From: Cellulosimicrobium cellulans
GTDB lineage: Bacteria; Actinomycetota; Actinomycetes; Actinomycetales; Cellulomonadaceae
Assembly (NCBI RefSeq): GCF_016907755.1
Contig: NZ_JAFBCN010000001.1
Coordinates: forward strand, 1,178,001 to 1,242,000
Length of the DNA: 64,000 nucleotides
Direction: 5' to 3'
A program made the position numbers and the translations under genes. The notes under the pieces were generated by a model. It was not told where the DNA came from. It ran no database searches and saw nothing but the letters and a program-made list of their open reading frames with translations. Positions 54,511 to 61,710 of this stretch are shown here, in pieces (position 1 is the stretch's first letter; each line of letters begins with the position of its first letter).

Positions 54511-54841
54511 GGGCTCCAGTATCGCGCGGCGACCACCTGCCGGGCACGACGACGGCGCCCCCTCAGGAGCGCCGTCCCGCCAGCATCGTGGCGGCTATCA
54601 GGCGTGCAACCGTGTCCGCTGCAACGGTCCGGGGTGGCCGTCGTGGCCGGGTCCCGTCCGGTCAGCGAGTCCCTACGTGGACTTCCAGCGCGTGGGTACC
54701 GCCGCGATGCTGTTGTCCCTCCATCACAGCCCGGGCGGGAGAGGAACGCAACCGCGCGCGAGGGACGTGCACACCGTGTTCTACGACCGTTCGAACAGGC
54801 CGGTGCGGTTGGTCCGGGAGGTCCGGATCGAGCGTCCGCGC
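54511..54841. other. Leader region of the malic enzyme gene, no gene seen
   Basis: This 331-base stretch between the HAD phosphatase stop and the malic enzyme start holds no credible gene. It contains the hairpin at 54551-54576 and a TTCGAA-centred short palindrome near 54793. I could not match it to a known riboswitch or small RNA by eye. Confidence 0.4.
54551..54576 (-). promoter_or_regulatory. GC-rich hairpin in the malic enzyme leader
   Basis: GACGGCGCC and GGAGCGCCGTC pair as a stable stem about 41 bases before the malic enzyme ATG on the minus strand. It may attenuate transcription or stabilise the leader; this is inference. Confidence 0.4.
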
Positions 54842-55657
54842 TCAGCCCCGACGGCGCAGCGCGCGCCACACCAGCCACGCCACGACGCCGAGCGCGACGA
54901 CCCCCGCCGCGGCGAGGACCGGCGTCGACCCGGCGAGGTGCGACCGCAGGGCGACGGGCTTCGAGAACGTCAGGGCGCCCCAGCCGTGCTCGGCGGCGAG
55001 CCGGCGCAGCGTCCGGTCGGGGTTGACGACGAACGCGTGCCCGACGGCGCCCAGCATCGGGGCGTCGGTCACGGAGTCGGAGTAGGCGTAGCTCGCCTCC
55101 AGGTCGTACCCCTCGCGCCCGGCGAGCTCGCGGAGCGCGACGGCCTTGTTCTCGCCGTACGCGTAGAAGTCGATCGCTCCCGTGTACCGGCCGTCCTCGA
55201 CGGCCATGCGCGACGAGATCGCGTGGTCGGCGCCCAGCACCGCCGCGATGGGCTCGACGACCTCGCTCCCGGAGGCGGACACGATGACGACGTCGTGCCC
55301 GTGCTCGTGGTGGGACTCGATGAGCTCGACCGCCTCCGCGTAGACGACGGGGTCGATGTGCTCGTGCAGCGTCTCCTCGACGATGCGCGACACCGTGGCG
55401 ACGTCCCACCCGGTCACGAGGCTCGACAGGTGCGCGCGCATCCGCTCGGTCTGGTCCGCGTCCGCGCCGCCGACCATGAAGAGGAAGTGCGCGTACGCGC
55501 TGCGCAGCACGTCCCCGCGGTTGATGAGCCCGCCGGCGAAGAACGGCCGGGAGAACGCCGCGGCCGACGACGTCGCGATGATCGTCTTGTCCAGGTCGAA
55601 GAACGCGGCGACCCGGCCGGTGCGCGGCGGGTGCGGCGGGTCCGGGAGCGGGTTCAC
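54842..55657 (-). CDS. HAD-IB family phosphatase (SerB-like) with C-terminal membrane helix
   Basis: A 271-residue protein. The nucleophile motif is FFDLDKTIIATSSAAAF (Asp21, Asp23), motif II is VIVSASGSEVVEPIA, and motif IV is SYAYSDSVTDAPML, as in the SerB-like HAD-IB group, which acts on small phosphates. A hydrophobic segment near 247-265 followed by RALRRRG suggests a membrane anchor. In many actinobacteria this gene directly precedes ssd-tadA divergently, as it does here, so a link to pilus or septum biology is possible but unproven. The start is GTG 55657. Confidence 0.88.
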   Translation of the reverse strand: MNPLPDPPHPPRTGRVAAFFDLDKTIIATSSAAAFSRPFFAGGLINRGDVLRSAYAHFLFMVGGADADQTERMRAHLSSLVTGWDVATVSRIVEETLHEHIDPVVYAEAVELIESHHEHGHDVVIVSASGSEVVEPIAAVLGADHAISSRMAVEDGRYTGAIDFYAYGENKAVALRELAGREGYDLEASYAYSDSVTDAPMLGAVGHAFVVNPDRTLRRLAAEHGWGALTFSKPVALRSHLAGSTPVLAAAGVVALGVVAWLVWRALRRRG

Positions 55658-55800
55658 GGTCGCGAGCCTAGCGGCGGAACGTGGCCGTCCACAGGAGCGC
55701 TCGCCGGGGCACCCGTCCACAGGTCGCGCGCGCGGCCCGACGACGACCGGCCGGTCACGGCAGGGTGGGCGCCGGTCGACGGGCGGCGGGGGAGGACGTG

Positions 55801-56532
55801 ATGGGCGGAGCGGTCGTGGCGGTGGTGGGGGCGCGCGGCGGGGCAGGGGCGAGCGTCGTCGCGTCCTCGCTCGCCCGCGCGGTGGCGCGACGTCGCGCAC
55901 CCACCTGCCTGGTCGACCTCGCGCTCGTGGGCGGTGGCCTCGACGTGCTCCTCGGCGTCGAGCAGGACCCGGGCGTGCGCTGGCCCGACCTCGCCGACGC
56001 GCGCGGCCGGCTCGACGGCGAGGACCTCCTCGCGCGCCTGCCGCGGTGGGGCACGGTCCCCGTCGTCAGCACCGAGCGCGGCGGTGGCCCGGAGCCCGCG
56101 GCGCTCGCGGACGTCGTGGCGGCGCTCGCCGAGGTCACGTCCGGGCGGTCGGGGGTGCTCGTGCTCGACGTCGACCGTGCCGCGCTCGGGTCCGGTGCGC
56201 TCGGGTCCGGCCTGTTCGGTCCCGCGCTGCTCGGGGCGTGCGACGAGGTGCTGGTCGTGACGCCGCTCGACGTGGCCGGGGTCGCGGGCGCGGCGGCGGT
56301 GCGCGACCGGGTCCCCGGTCCGGCGGCGCTCGTGCTGCGCCGGCCGGCCCCGGGACGGTTGTCCGGCGGCGAGGTCGCGGACGCCGTCGGGCTCGAGGTC
56401 GCCGCGACGGTCGGCTGGGACCGGGCGCTCGCCGGGGCGATCGAGCGCGGCCAGGGTCCGCGCGCCGGCCGGGGGCCGGTCGTCCGCGCGGGTCGGGACC
56501 TCGCGGTGCGGTACGTGGGGAGCGACCGGTGA
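55801..56532 (+). CDS. Septum-site-determining protein Ssd / CpaE-TadZ-like ATPase
   Basis: A 243-residue ParA/MinD-superfamily protein. The deviant Walker A is VVGARGGAGASVVASSLA, lacking the usual Lys-Thr, and the second acidic motif is VLVLDVDRAAL. Ssd of mycobacteria and TadZ/CpaE elsewhere position the pilus secretion machine or septum. It has the ATG at 55801 (GTG just upstream) with the RBS GGGGGAGG. It overlaps tadA by GTGA. The missing P-loop lysine suggests localisation without normal ATP hydrolysis. Confidence 0.85.
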   Translation: MGGAVVAVVGARGGAGASVVASSLARAVARRRAPTCLVDLALVGGGLDVLLGVEQDPGVRWPDLADARGRLDGEDLLARLPRWGTVPVVSTERGGGPEPAALADVVAALAEVTSGRSGVLVLDVDRAALGSGALGSGLFGPALLGACDEVLVVTPLDVAGVAGAAAVRDRVPGPAALVLRRPAPGRLSGGEVADAVGLEVAATVGWDRALAGAIERGQGPRAGRGPVVRAGRDLAVRYVGSDR

Positions 56533-57779
56533 GCGGGCGCGACGCGGCTCCGGGACGGACCGAGCGGGGGCGCGGCCCGCTGCTCGACGGCGTCCGGGAC
56601 CGCCTCGTGCGCGCCGGCGCCGAGCCGGGAGCCGGGTCGGGGGCGGGACCCGACGACGCGGCCGTCGCCGACGCGCTGCGGGCGTCCGGGCGCGTGCTCG
56701 GTACCACCGCGCTGCGAGAGCTCACCCGCACGGCGCACGCGGAGATCTTCGGTGCCGGTCCTCTCCAGCGCTACCTCGACGAGCCGGGCGTGACCGACGT
56801 GCTCGTCAACGGGCCGGACGAGGTCTGGGTCGACCGCGGCGCCGGGCTCCAACGGGTCGTCGTCCCGATCGGCGGGCCGGAGGCCGTGCGGTCGCTGGCC
56901 GTGCGGCTCGCCGCCGCGGGCGGGCAGCGCCTCGACGACGCCTCGCCCGTGGTCGACGCCCGGCTCCCCGACGGGACGCGCCTCCATGCGGTAGTGGCAC
57001 CCGTGTGCGGGCCCGGAGCCGTGATCTCGCTGCGCGTGCTGCGGACGCGGACGTTCGGGCTGGCCGACCTCGTCGCCTCCGGCACGGTCCCGCGCGTCTG
57101 GGAGCCGGTCCTGCGCGGGCTCGTCGCCCGGCGCGCGAGCGTGCTCGTGTCCGGCGGGACCGGGACCGGCAAGACGACGCTGCTCGCCGCGCTGCTCGCG
57201 CTCGTCCCGCCCGACGAGCGCATCGTCTGCGTCGAGGAGGCGCGCGAGCTCGACCCGGACCACCCGCACGTCGTCCCGCTCACCGCGCGCCGGGCGAACG
57301 TCGAGGGCGCCGGCGGGGTCGACCTCGCCGACCTCGTGCGCGCCGCGCTGCGGATGCGGCCCGACCGCATCGTGCTGGGCGAGTGCCGCGGCGCCGAGGT
57401 CCGGGAGGTGCTCATGGCGCTCAACACCGGCCACGAGGGTGGGTTGGCGACCATCCACGCCAACGACGTCGAGGTGATCCCCGCCCGGCTGGAGGCTCTC
57501 GCGGCGCTCGCGGGCATGGACCGGGCCGCCGTGGCGGCGCAGGCCGTCGGCGGGCTCGACGTGGTGCTGCACCTGCGCCGCGTGCGCGCGGGCGGCACGA
57601 CCCGGCGCGTGCTCGCCCAGGTCGGGGTCGTGCGGGGCGACGAGCGGGGCGGTCTGCGCGTGGACGTCGCGGGGTCGTGGGACGGGTCGCCGGGCTCGCG
57701 CGGTGGGTCTTCCGGCGGCGGTGCCGGACCGGTCGCGGGCCCGGCCTGGGACGAGCTCGTGGCGCGGTGGTGCGCGTGA
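56529..57779 (+). CDS. tadA: TadA-family pilus secretion ATPase
   Basis: A 416-residue type II/IV secretion hexameric ATPase (CpaF/TadA). The N-terminal domain has FGAGPLQRYLDEPGVTDVLV. Walker A is SGGTGTGKTTLL, the Asp box region is VCVEEARELDPDHPH, Walker B is DRIVLGECRGAEV, and the His box is TGHEGGLATIHAN. It powers assembly of Flp/Tad pili. The GTG start overlaps the ssd stop, showing coupling. A Gly/Ser-rich segment precedes the last 15 residues. Confidence 0.93.
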   Translation: MSGRDAAPGRTERGRGPLLDGVRDRLVRAGAEPGAGSGAGPDDAAVADALRASGRVLGTTALRELTRTAHAEIFGAGPLQRYLDEPGVTDVLVNGPDEVWVDRGAGLQRVVVPIGGPEAVRSLAVRLAAAGGQRLDDASPVVDARLPDGTRLHAVVAPVCGPGAVISLRVLRTRTFGLADLVASGTVPRVWEPVLRGLVARRASVLVSGGTGTGKTTLLAALLALVPPDERIVCVEEARELDPDHPHVVPLTARRANVEGAGGVDLADLVRAALRMRPDRIVLGECRGAEVREVLMALNTGHEGGLATIHANDVEVIPARLEALAALAGMDRAAVAAQAVGGLDVVLHLRRVRAGGTTRRVLAQVGVVRGDERGGLRVDVAGSWDGSPGSRGGSSGGGAGPVAGPAWDELVARWCA

Positions 57780-57786
57780 GGCCCGC

Positions 57787-58437
57787 ATGACGGTCCTCGT
57801 GGGCGTCCTCGTCGGGGCCGCGACCTGGTGCGTGACCGTGCGGGGCGGGCGGCGGGCCCGCGGCGTCGTCGGCTCGCCGGCGCCGCGTCCGGGGCCACCG
57901 CCGTTCCTGCGGCGCCGGACCCGGACGCAGGCGGTGCCGGAGCTCGTGCGCGTCGTCGTGACGCAGGTGGGGTCGCTCCTGCGGTCCGGCGCCGCGCCCG
58001 GGGTCGCGTGGGAGCGCGCGGTCGGGGTGCGGGTCGACGCCGCGGGCGTCCCCCGGGTCGTCGACCTCGCGCCCCACGTGGGCGGGGCCGCGACCGCGCA
58101 GGCCCTCGTGGCGGCGTGCCGCCTGGCGCTCGAGGTGGGTGCGCCGCTCGCCTCCGTGCTCGACGAGGTCGCGGCCTCGGTGGCGGCGGACGCCGAGGCC
58201 CGCGCGGAGCGGGACGCCGCGCTCGCCGGACCCCGGGCGACCGCGCGCGTGCTCCTGTGGCTCCCGGCGGTGGGCGTCCTGCTGGGATACGTCCTCGGCG
58301 CCGACCCGCTCGGCACCGCGACCGACGGCGGCCTCGGTTCGGTCGGGGTGCTGCTCGGGCTCCTGCTCCTGCTCGCCGGGCGCACCTGGTCCGCACGGCT
58401 CGTCGAGCGGGCACGCGTCGCGGGAGAGGACCGGTGA
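57787..58437 (+). CDS. tadB: TadB-type pilus assembly membrane protein
   Basis: A 216-residue inner-membrane platform protein with a type II secretion F domain: VPELVRVVVTQVGSLLRSGA, LALEVGAPLASVLDEVAASV. One N-terminal helix and two C-terminal helices frame a cytosolic bundle. It is shorter than proteobacterial TadB, as usual in actinobacteria. It starts 7 bases after tadA and overlaps tadC by GTGA. Confidence 0.85.
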   Translation: MTVLVGVLVGAATWCVTVRGGRRARGVVGSPAPRPGPPPFLRRRTRTQAVPELVRVVVTQVGSLLRSGAAPGVAWERAVGVRVDAAGVPRVVDLAPHVGGAATAQALVAACRLALEVGAPLASVLDEVAASVAADAEARAERDAALAGPRATARVLLWLPAVGVLLGYVLGADPLGTATDGGLGSVGVLLGLLLLLAGRTWSARLVERARVAGEDR

Positions 58438-59060
58438 CCGCGCTCCTGGTGGTGGCGTGGGTCCTGGTGGCGACGACGCCGTGGTGGGTGGCGCGGTCGG
58501 CCGTCGGGCAGCGGGTCGTCGGGGTGGCGCGACGCGCGGCGAGCGCCGCCGGCCCGCCTGACGGGGCGTGGGGCGAGGGGGAGCGGGGGACCGGGCGCGG
58601 AGGCCGGGGGCGCCCGGACGACGCCGGGACCCCGATCGAGACCGGCGTGCTCCTCGAGCTCCTCGCGGCGGCCGTCCGCTCCGGCGCGGCCGTCCCACGT
58701 GCCCTGGACGTGGTCGGGTCGTGCGTCGGGGGTCGGGACGGTGCCGGACTGCGGGCCGCGGGGGCGGCCCTCCTCCTCGGCGCGTCGTGGGACGCCGCCT
58801 GGGTGGGCGCCCCGCCGCGGCTCGCGGTCGTGCAGCGCGCGCTGCGCCCGGCCTGGCTGCACGGTGCCGCCCCCGCGCCCGCGTTGCGGGCCGCGGCGCA
58901 GGCGTCGCGGCAGGACCGGACCGCCGCGGCCAAGACCGCCGCGGCGCGCCTCGCCGTGCACCTCGTCCTCCCGCTCGGCGCCTGCTTCCTCCCGGCGTTC
59001 GTGCTCGTCGGGCTGGTGCCCGTCCTCGTCTCGCTGGGGTCCGGTCTGCTGGGCGGGTAG
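58434..59060 (+). CDS. tadC: TadC-type pilus assembly membrane protein
   Basis: A 208-residue type II secretion F-domain protein: VLLELLAAAVRSGAAVPRAL, APALRAAAQASRQDRTAAAK, then a C-terminal hydrophobic segment VLPLGACFLPAFVLVGLVPV. A Gly/Arg-rich loop (about 42-65) follows the first helix. It pairs with TadB as the pilus platform and starts in the GTGA overlap. In most relatives the pilin gene follows directly; here a phosphotransferase gene intervenes. Confidence 0.85.
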   Translation: MTALLVVAWVLVATTPWWVARSAVGQRVVGVARRAASAAGPPDGAWGEGERGTGRGGRGRPDDAGTPIETGVLLELLAAAVRSGAAVPRALDVVGSCVGGRDGAGLRAAGAALLLGASWDAAWVGAPPRLAVVQRALRPAWLHGAAPAPALRAAAQASRQDRTAAAKTAAARLAVHLVLPLGACFLPAFVLVGLVPVLVSLGSGLLGG

Positions 59061-59067
59061 CCGTCGA

Positions 59068-59284
59068 CTGCCGGACTGTCGGCCCGACGTACTGCCGGAC
59101 TGCCGGAAGCCCTGGTCGGTCGGTAGGTCCGGGTCCCACACCCGCTTCGGCATGCGGGCGACTGTCGGCAACAGGACCAGCGCGTGGAGGGCCGCGACCG
59201 GTCCGAGTGCACGTGTGCCCGGCCCGCACCTGTGCCGGTTCTTGCTCGTGCGGGGTCGAGCATGAGTGCCGTTCCTGCCGGACT
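59068..59284. repeat. Three copies of CTGCCGGACT between tadC and the phosphotransferase gene
   Basis: The 10-mer CTGCCGGACT occurs at 59068-59077, 59092-59101 and 59275-59284, within a 246-base region without a gene. Two copies are next to the tadC stop and one is next to the promoter of the inserted gene. They could be remnants of an insertion event, but no element ends are recognisable. Confidence 0.5.
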
Positions 59285-59294
59285 GGCCGCTCAC

Positions 59295-59300
59295 TACAGT
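59295..59300 (+). promoter_or_regulatory. Possible leaderless -10 element of the phosphotransferase gene
   Basis: TACAGT lies 6 bases before the ATG at 59307, the spacing typical of leaderless transcripts in actinobacteria, and no RBS is seen. It overlaps the 14-bp palindrome CTCACT-AC-AGTGAG (59290-59303), which could be a repressor site. No clear -35 hexamer was found. Confidence 0.45.
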
Positions 59301-59306
59301 GAGTCC

Positions 59307-60113
59307 ATGGAAGCGACTGCCGTCGGCCCGACCGAGCCGGGAGCCCTCGCCCAGGGGCTCTGGGAGGAGGTCGGTAGCGGCGAGTCGTCCGCCCGGGTCT
59401 TCGTGAGCACGGACGGGGCTCGGTACGCCAAGGTCGTGGACGGCGACGAGGTGGTCGCGCTGGCCGGTGAACGTGACCGCGTGCGGTGGGCCGGTGACCA
59501 GGGGATCCCCGGGCCACGGCTGCTGGGATGGGCGGAAGCCCCAGGCGAGGCGGTCCTGACGACCACCGCGGTGGCGGGGACGCCCGCCGACCAGGTCGGT
59601 CCCGACCAGGCGCGCCGGGCGTGGGCGAACATCGTGGCGGCGGTCCGGGCGCTCCACGACGTCCCCGTGGGCGGCTGCCCGTTCGACCGCGGGCTGCGCA
59701 CCATGTACGCGCTGGCGCAGGACGTGGTGGCGCGTGGCGCCGTGCGGCAGGAGTTCCTGCGTCCCGAGCAGGAGTCCCGGTCCGGCCACGACCTCCTCGC
59801 CGAGCTCACCGCAGAGCTGCCCGTGCGCCAGGAGCAGGAGGCGGCCGACCAGGTGGTCTGTCACGGCGACCTCTGCCTGCCCAACATCCTGCTCGACCCC
59901 GAGACGCTGGAGGTCTCCGGGTTCGTCGACCTCGGTCGCCTCGGAGCGGCCGACCGGCACGCCGACCTCTCGTTGCTGCTCGCGAGCGCGCAGGACACCT
60001 GGCCGGACGAGGCGCAGCACCTCCGGGATCAGCTCCAGCCGCTCTACGGGTCTCCGGTCGACGCGGACCGGCTCCGGTTCCACCTCTTCCTGGACCCGCT
60101 GACCTGGGACTGA
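59307..60113 (+). CDS. Aminoglycoside 3''-phosphotransferase-like protein (APH(3'')-I family)
   Basis: A 268-residue kinase, almost the length of the streptomycin kinase APH(3'')-Ib (267). Motifs follow that family in order: AGERDRVRWAGDQGIPGPRL, the catalytic VVCHGDLCLPNILLDP, GFVDLGRLGAADRHADLSLL, ending FHLFLDPLTWD. It likely phosphorylates streptomycin-type aminoglycosides, judged from motif similarity only. An in-frame ATG at 59262 gives a longer form; the shorter one fits the family and a leaderless promoter. It sits inside the tad locus between tadC and the pilin gene, where related genomes have nothing, which suggests acquisition. Confidence 0.82.
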   Translation: MEATAVGPTEPGALAQGLWEEVGSGESSARVFVSTDGARYAKVVDGDEVVALAGERDRVRWAGDQGIPGPRLLGWAEAPGEAVLTTTAVAGTPADQVGPDQARRAWANIVAAVRALHDVPVGGCPFDRGLRTMYALAQDVVARGAVRQEFLRPEQESRSGHDLLAELTAELPVRQEQEAADQVVCHGDLCLPNILLDPETLEVSGFVDLGRLGAADRHADLSLLLASAQDTWPDEAQHLRDQLQPLYGSPVDADRLRFHLFLDPLTWD

Positions 60114-60359
60114 CGGCCCGCGCCCGCGGGGTCCTCGGCATGACGACCGACGACCGGCGGGTGCGGAGCCTCGGCGCGCACGCGCGCAGGGTTCTCGGCA
60201 CGGCGATGCCCCGAGGCGCGGGGACCGTCGCCGTCCACAGGTCCGTCGCGCGAGGGTCCCGTCCACCGGCGGCGCGGCGCCGGGTGCGGACCCGGTCGGC
60301 GATCCGCCACGGTGTCCTGGACCGCCCGCGGACGCGGGCCACGAGAGGGGAGACCTGAC

Positions 60360-60566
60360 ATGCCAGGACGGGTTCGGCGCGCGCTCGCGCGCCTGACGGG
60401 GACGAGCACGGGACAGGACGGCGAGGCCGGTCTCGCGACCGCGGAGTACGCGATCGCGACCGTCGCGGCGGCGGGATTCGCCGGGCTGCTCATCGTCGTG
60501 CTCAAGAGCGGCGAGGTGCGCGAGCTGCTGCTCGGCATCGTGCGCAGCGCGCTGTCGCTGGGCTGA
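60360..60566 (+). CDS. DUF4244 Flp-type pilin-like small protein
   Basis: A 68-residue protein with a short basic N-terminus, the pilin-like motif GLATAEYAIATVAAAGFAGL, and a hydrophobic helix. The TAEYA segment holds the conserved Glu near the start of the helix, as in Flp pilins. It is the probable major pilin of the Tad system. The RBS GGGGAG precedes the ATG. It is followed after 3 bases by the TadE-like gene. Confidence 0.88.
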   Translation: MPGRVRRALARLTGTSTGQDGEAGLATAEYAIATVAAAGFAGLLIVVLKSGEVRELLLGIVRSALSLG

Positions 60567-60569
60567 GCC

Positions 60570-61067
60570 GTGCGACGGGACGCAGGCACGGGCACCGGTG
60601 CGTGGGGCTGGCCCAGGCCGTTGGCGCTCAGCCCGCGGGAGGTCGGCCCGCGGGAGGCCTGCCCGCGGGAGGCCTGCCCGCGGGAGGTCGGTCCGCGCGA
60701 GGTCCGTCCGCGCGGGGCCCGGTCGCGCGACGACCGGGAGCGGGGTGCGGTCACGGCCGAGCTCGCCGTCGCGCTGCCGGCGGTCGTCCTCGTCCTCGTC
60801 GTCGTCCTCACCCTCGCCGCGGCGGCGGGCGCACAGATGCGCTCCGCCGACGCGGCGAGGGCCGCCGCCCGTGCGGCGGCCATCGGCGAGGACGACGCGA
60901 CCGTGCGCGCGACGGCGCTCCGGGTGGCCGGGGACGGCGCGACCGTCGGCGTCGTGCGCGGCGACCCGTGGGTCGAGGTCCGCGTCACGACGCCCGTGGT
61001 GGGCGGGTGGCTCTCGGGATCGCCGCTGCGCGCCAGCGGCGAGGCCGTCGCGTGGGTCGAGCCATGA
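60570..61067 (+). CDS. TadE-like minor pilin with repeat-expanded N-terminus
   Basis: A 165-residue protein. The TadE part begins at DDRERGAVTAELAVALPAVV, followed by a transmembrane helix and an extracellular domain ending SGEAVAWVEP. The preceding 55 residues contain five or six copies of a PREVG/PREAC-like pentapeptide, encoded by 15-bp DNA repeats (60631-60720). This segment has no equivalent in usual TadE proteins. It starts at GTG 60570 and overlaps the next gene by ATGA. Confidence 0.82.
   Translation: MRRDAGTGTGAWGWPRPLALSPREVGPREACPREACPREVGPREVRPRGARSRDDRERGAVTAELAVALPAVVLVLVVVLTLAAAAGAQMRSADAARAAARAAAIGEDDATVRATALRVAGDGATVGVVRGDPWVEVRVTTPVVGGWLSGSPLRASGEAVAWVEP
60631..60720 (+). 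repeat. Six 15-bp tandem repeats inside the TadE-like gene
   Basis: Units GCCCGCGGGAGGTCG, GCCCGCGGGAGGCCT (twice), GCCCGCGGGAGGTCG, GTCCGCGCGAGGTCC and GTCCGCGCGGGGCCC follow each other without gaps. Because each unit is five codons, changes in copy number would keep the frame, so the N-terminus can vary in length by slippage. Confidence 0.85.
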
Positions 61068-61543
61068 CCCGTGACGCGACCGACGGGAGGAGAGGTCGCG
61101 CCGCGAGCGCCCGGCGGTCCCGCAGCACCCGTCGCCGCGCGGCCCAGGTCGAGATCGAGCGGCACGACGAGGCGCCCGACGCGGCGTCCGACGAGGAGCG
61201 CGGCGCGGGCACGGTGCTGGTGCTCGGCGTCGTCGCGGCCGTCCTCGTGCTCGCCCTCGGCCTGGCGGCGCTCGCGCACGCCCAGGCGGCCCGCGGGGCG
61301 GCCCAGACCGGCGCCGACCTCGCGGCGCTCGCGGCCGCCACGGCCGCTCGCGACGGCTGGGACCCGTGCGGACGCGCCCGCGAGGTCGCGGCACGCAACG
61401 CGGCGGCGGTCACCACGTGCGCCGAGCAGGGCGCCGGCGTCGTGCGGGTCGACGTCGCCTCGACCGCCGGCGTCACCGTCCTCGGTGTCGCGCTGGGCCG
61501 GGCGACGGCCGCCGCCCGCGCGGGTCCGGCGACCGCACGCTGA
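61064..61543 (+). CDS. Rv3654c-type TadE/TadG-like pseudopilin protein
   Basis: A 159-residue protein. An Arg-rich cytosolic N-terminus of about 45 residues leads to ERGAGTVLVLGVVAAVLVLA, a transmembrane helix, and a small extracellular domain containing GAAQTGADLAALAAATAA and two cysteines (DPCGRAREV, TTCAEQG). This is the TadE/G-like protein that ends actinobacterial tad clusters. It overlaps the TadE-like gene by ATGA, so pilin, TadE and this gene form one operon. Confidence 0.83.
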   Translation: MTRDATDGRRGRAASARRSRSTRRRAAQVEIERHDEAPDAASDEERGAGTVLVLGVVAAVLVLALGLAALAHAQAARGAAQTGADLAALAAATAARDGWDPCGRAREVAARNAAAVTTCAEQGAGVVRVDVASTAGVTVLGVALGRATAAARAGPATAR

Positions 61544-61617
61544 ACGAGCGCGCTGGTCACGGTGACCGCCCACCCCGACCACCCCAGGCGACCACGCGCG
61601 GTCCGGCACAGAAACCC

Positions 61618-61710
61618 GGTTCTACCTCGCGCACACCACGGCTCTACCTCGCGCGACCAGGGCTCTACCTCGTGCGACCACGGTTCTACCTCGCGCGACC
61701 ACGGCTCTAC
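61618..61710. repeat. Tandem array of 21-bp intergenic repeats (family A), about 4.4 units
   Basis: Four head-to-tail units with the core CTCTACCTCGCGCGACC (alternating GGTTCTACC and GGCTCTACC starts) occupy 61618-61702, and a partial fifth unit ends at 61710. The period is 21-22 bp. The array lies between the convergent tad operon and helicase gene. The CTA of the partial unit (61707-61709) is the TAG stop codon of the helicase on the minus strand. Confidence 0.85.

Noticed and set aside
54511-54841. A riboswitch or small RNA in the malic enzyme leader
   Set aside because: No match to conserved cores I know (glycine, SAM, SRP, 6S); only a simple hairpin could be shown.
59262-60113. Longer start (ATG 59262) for the phosphotransferase
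   Set aside because: The extra 15 residues exceed the family length, contain the likely promoter region, and lack an RBS.
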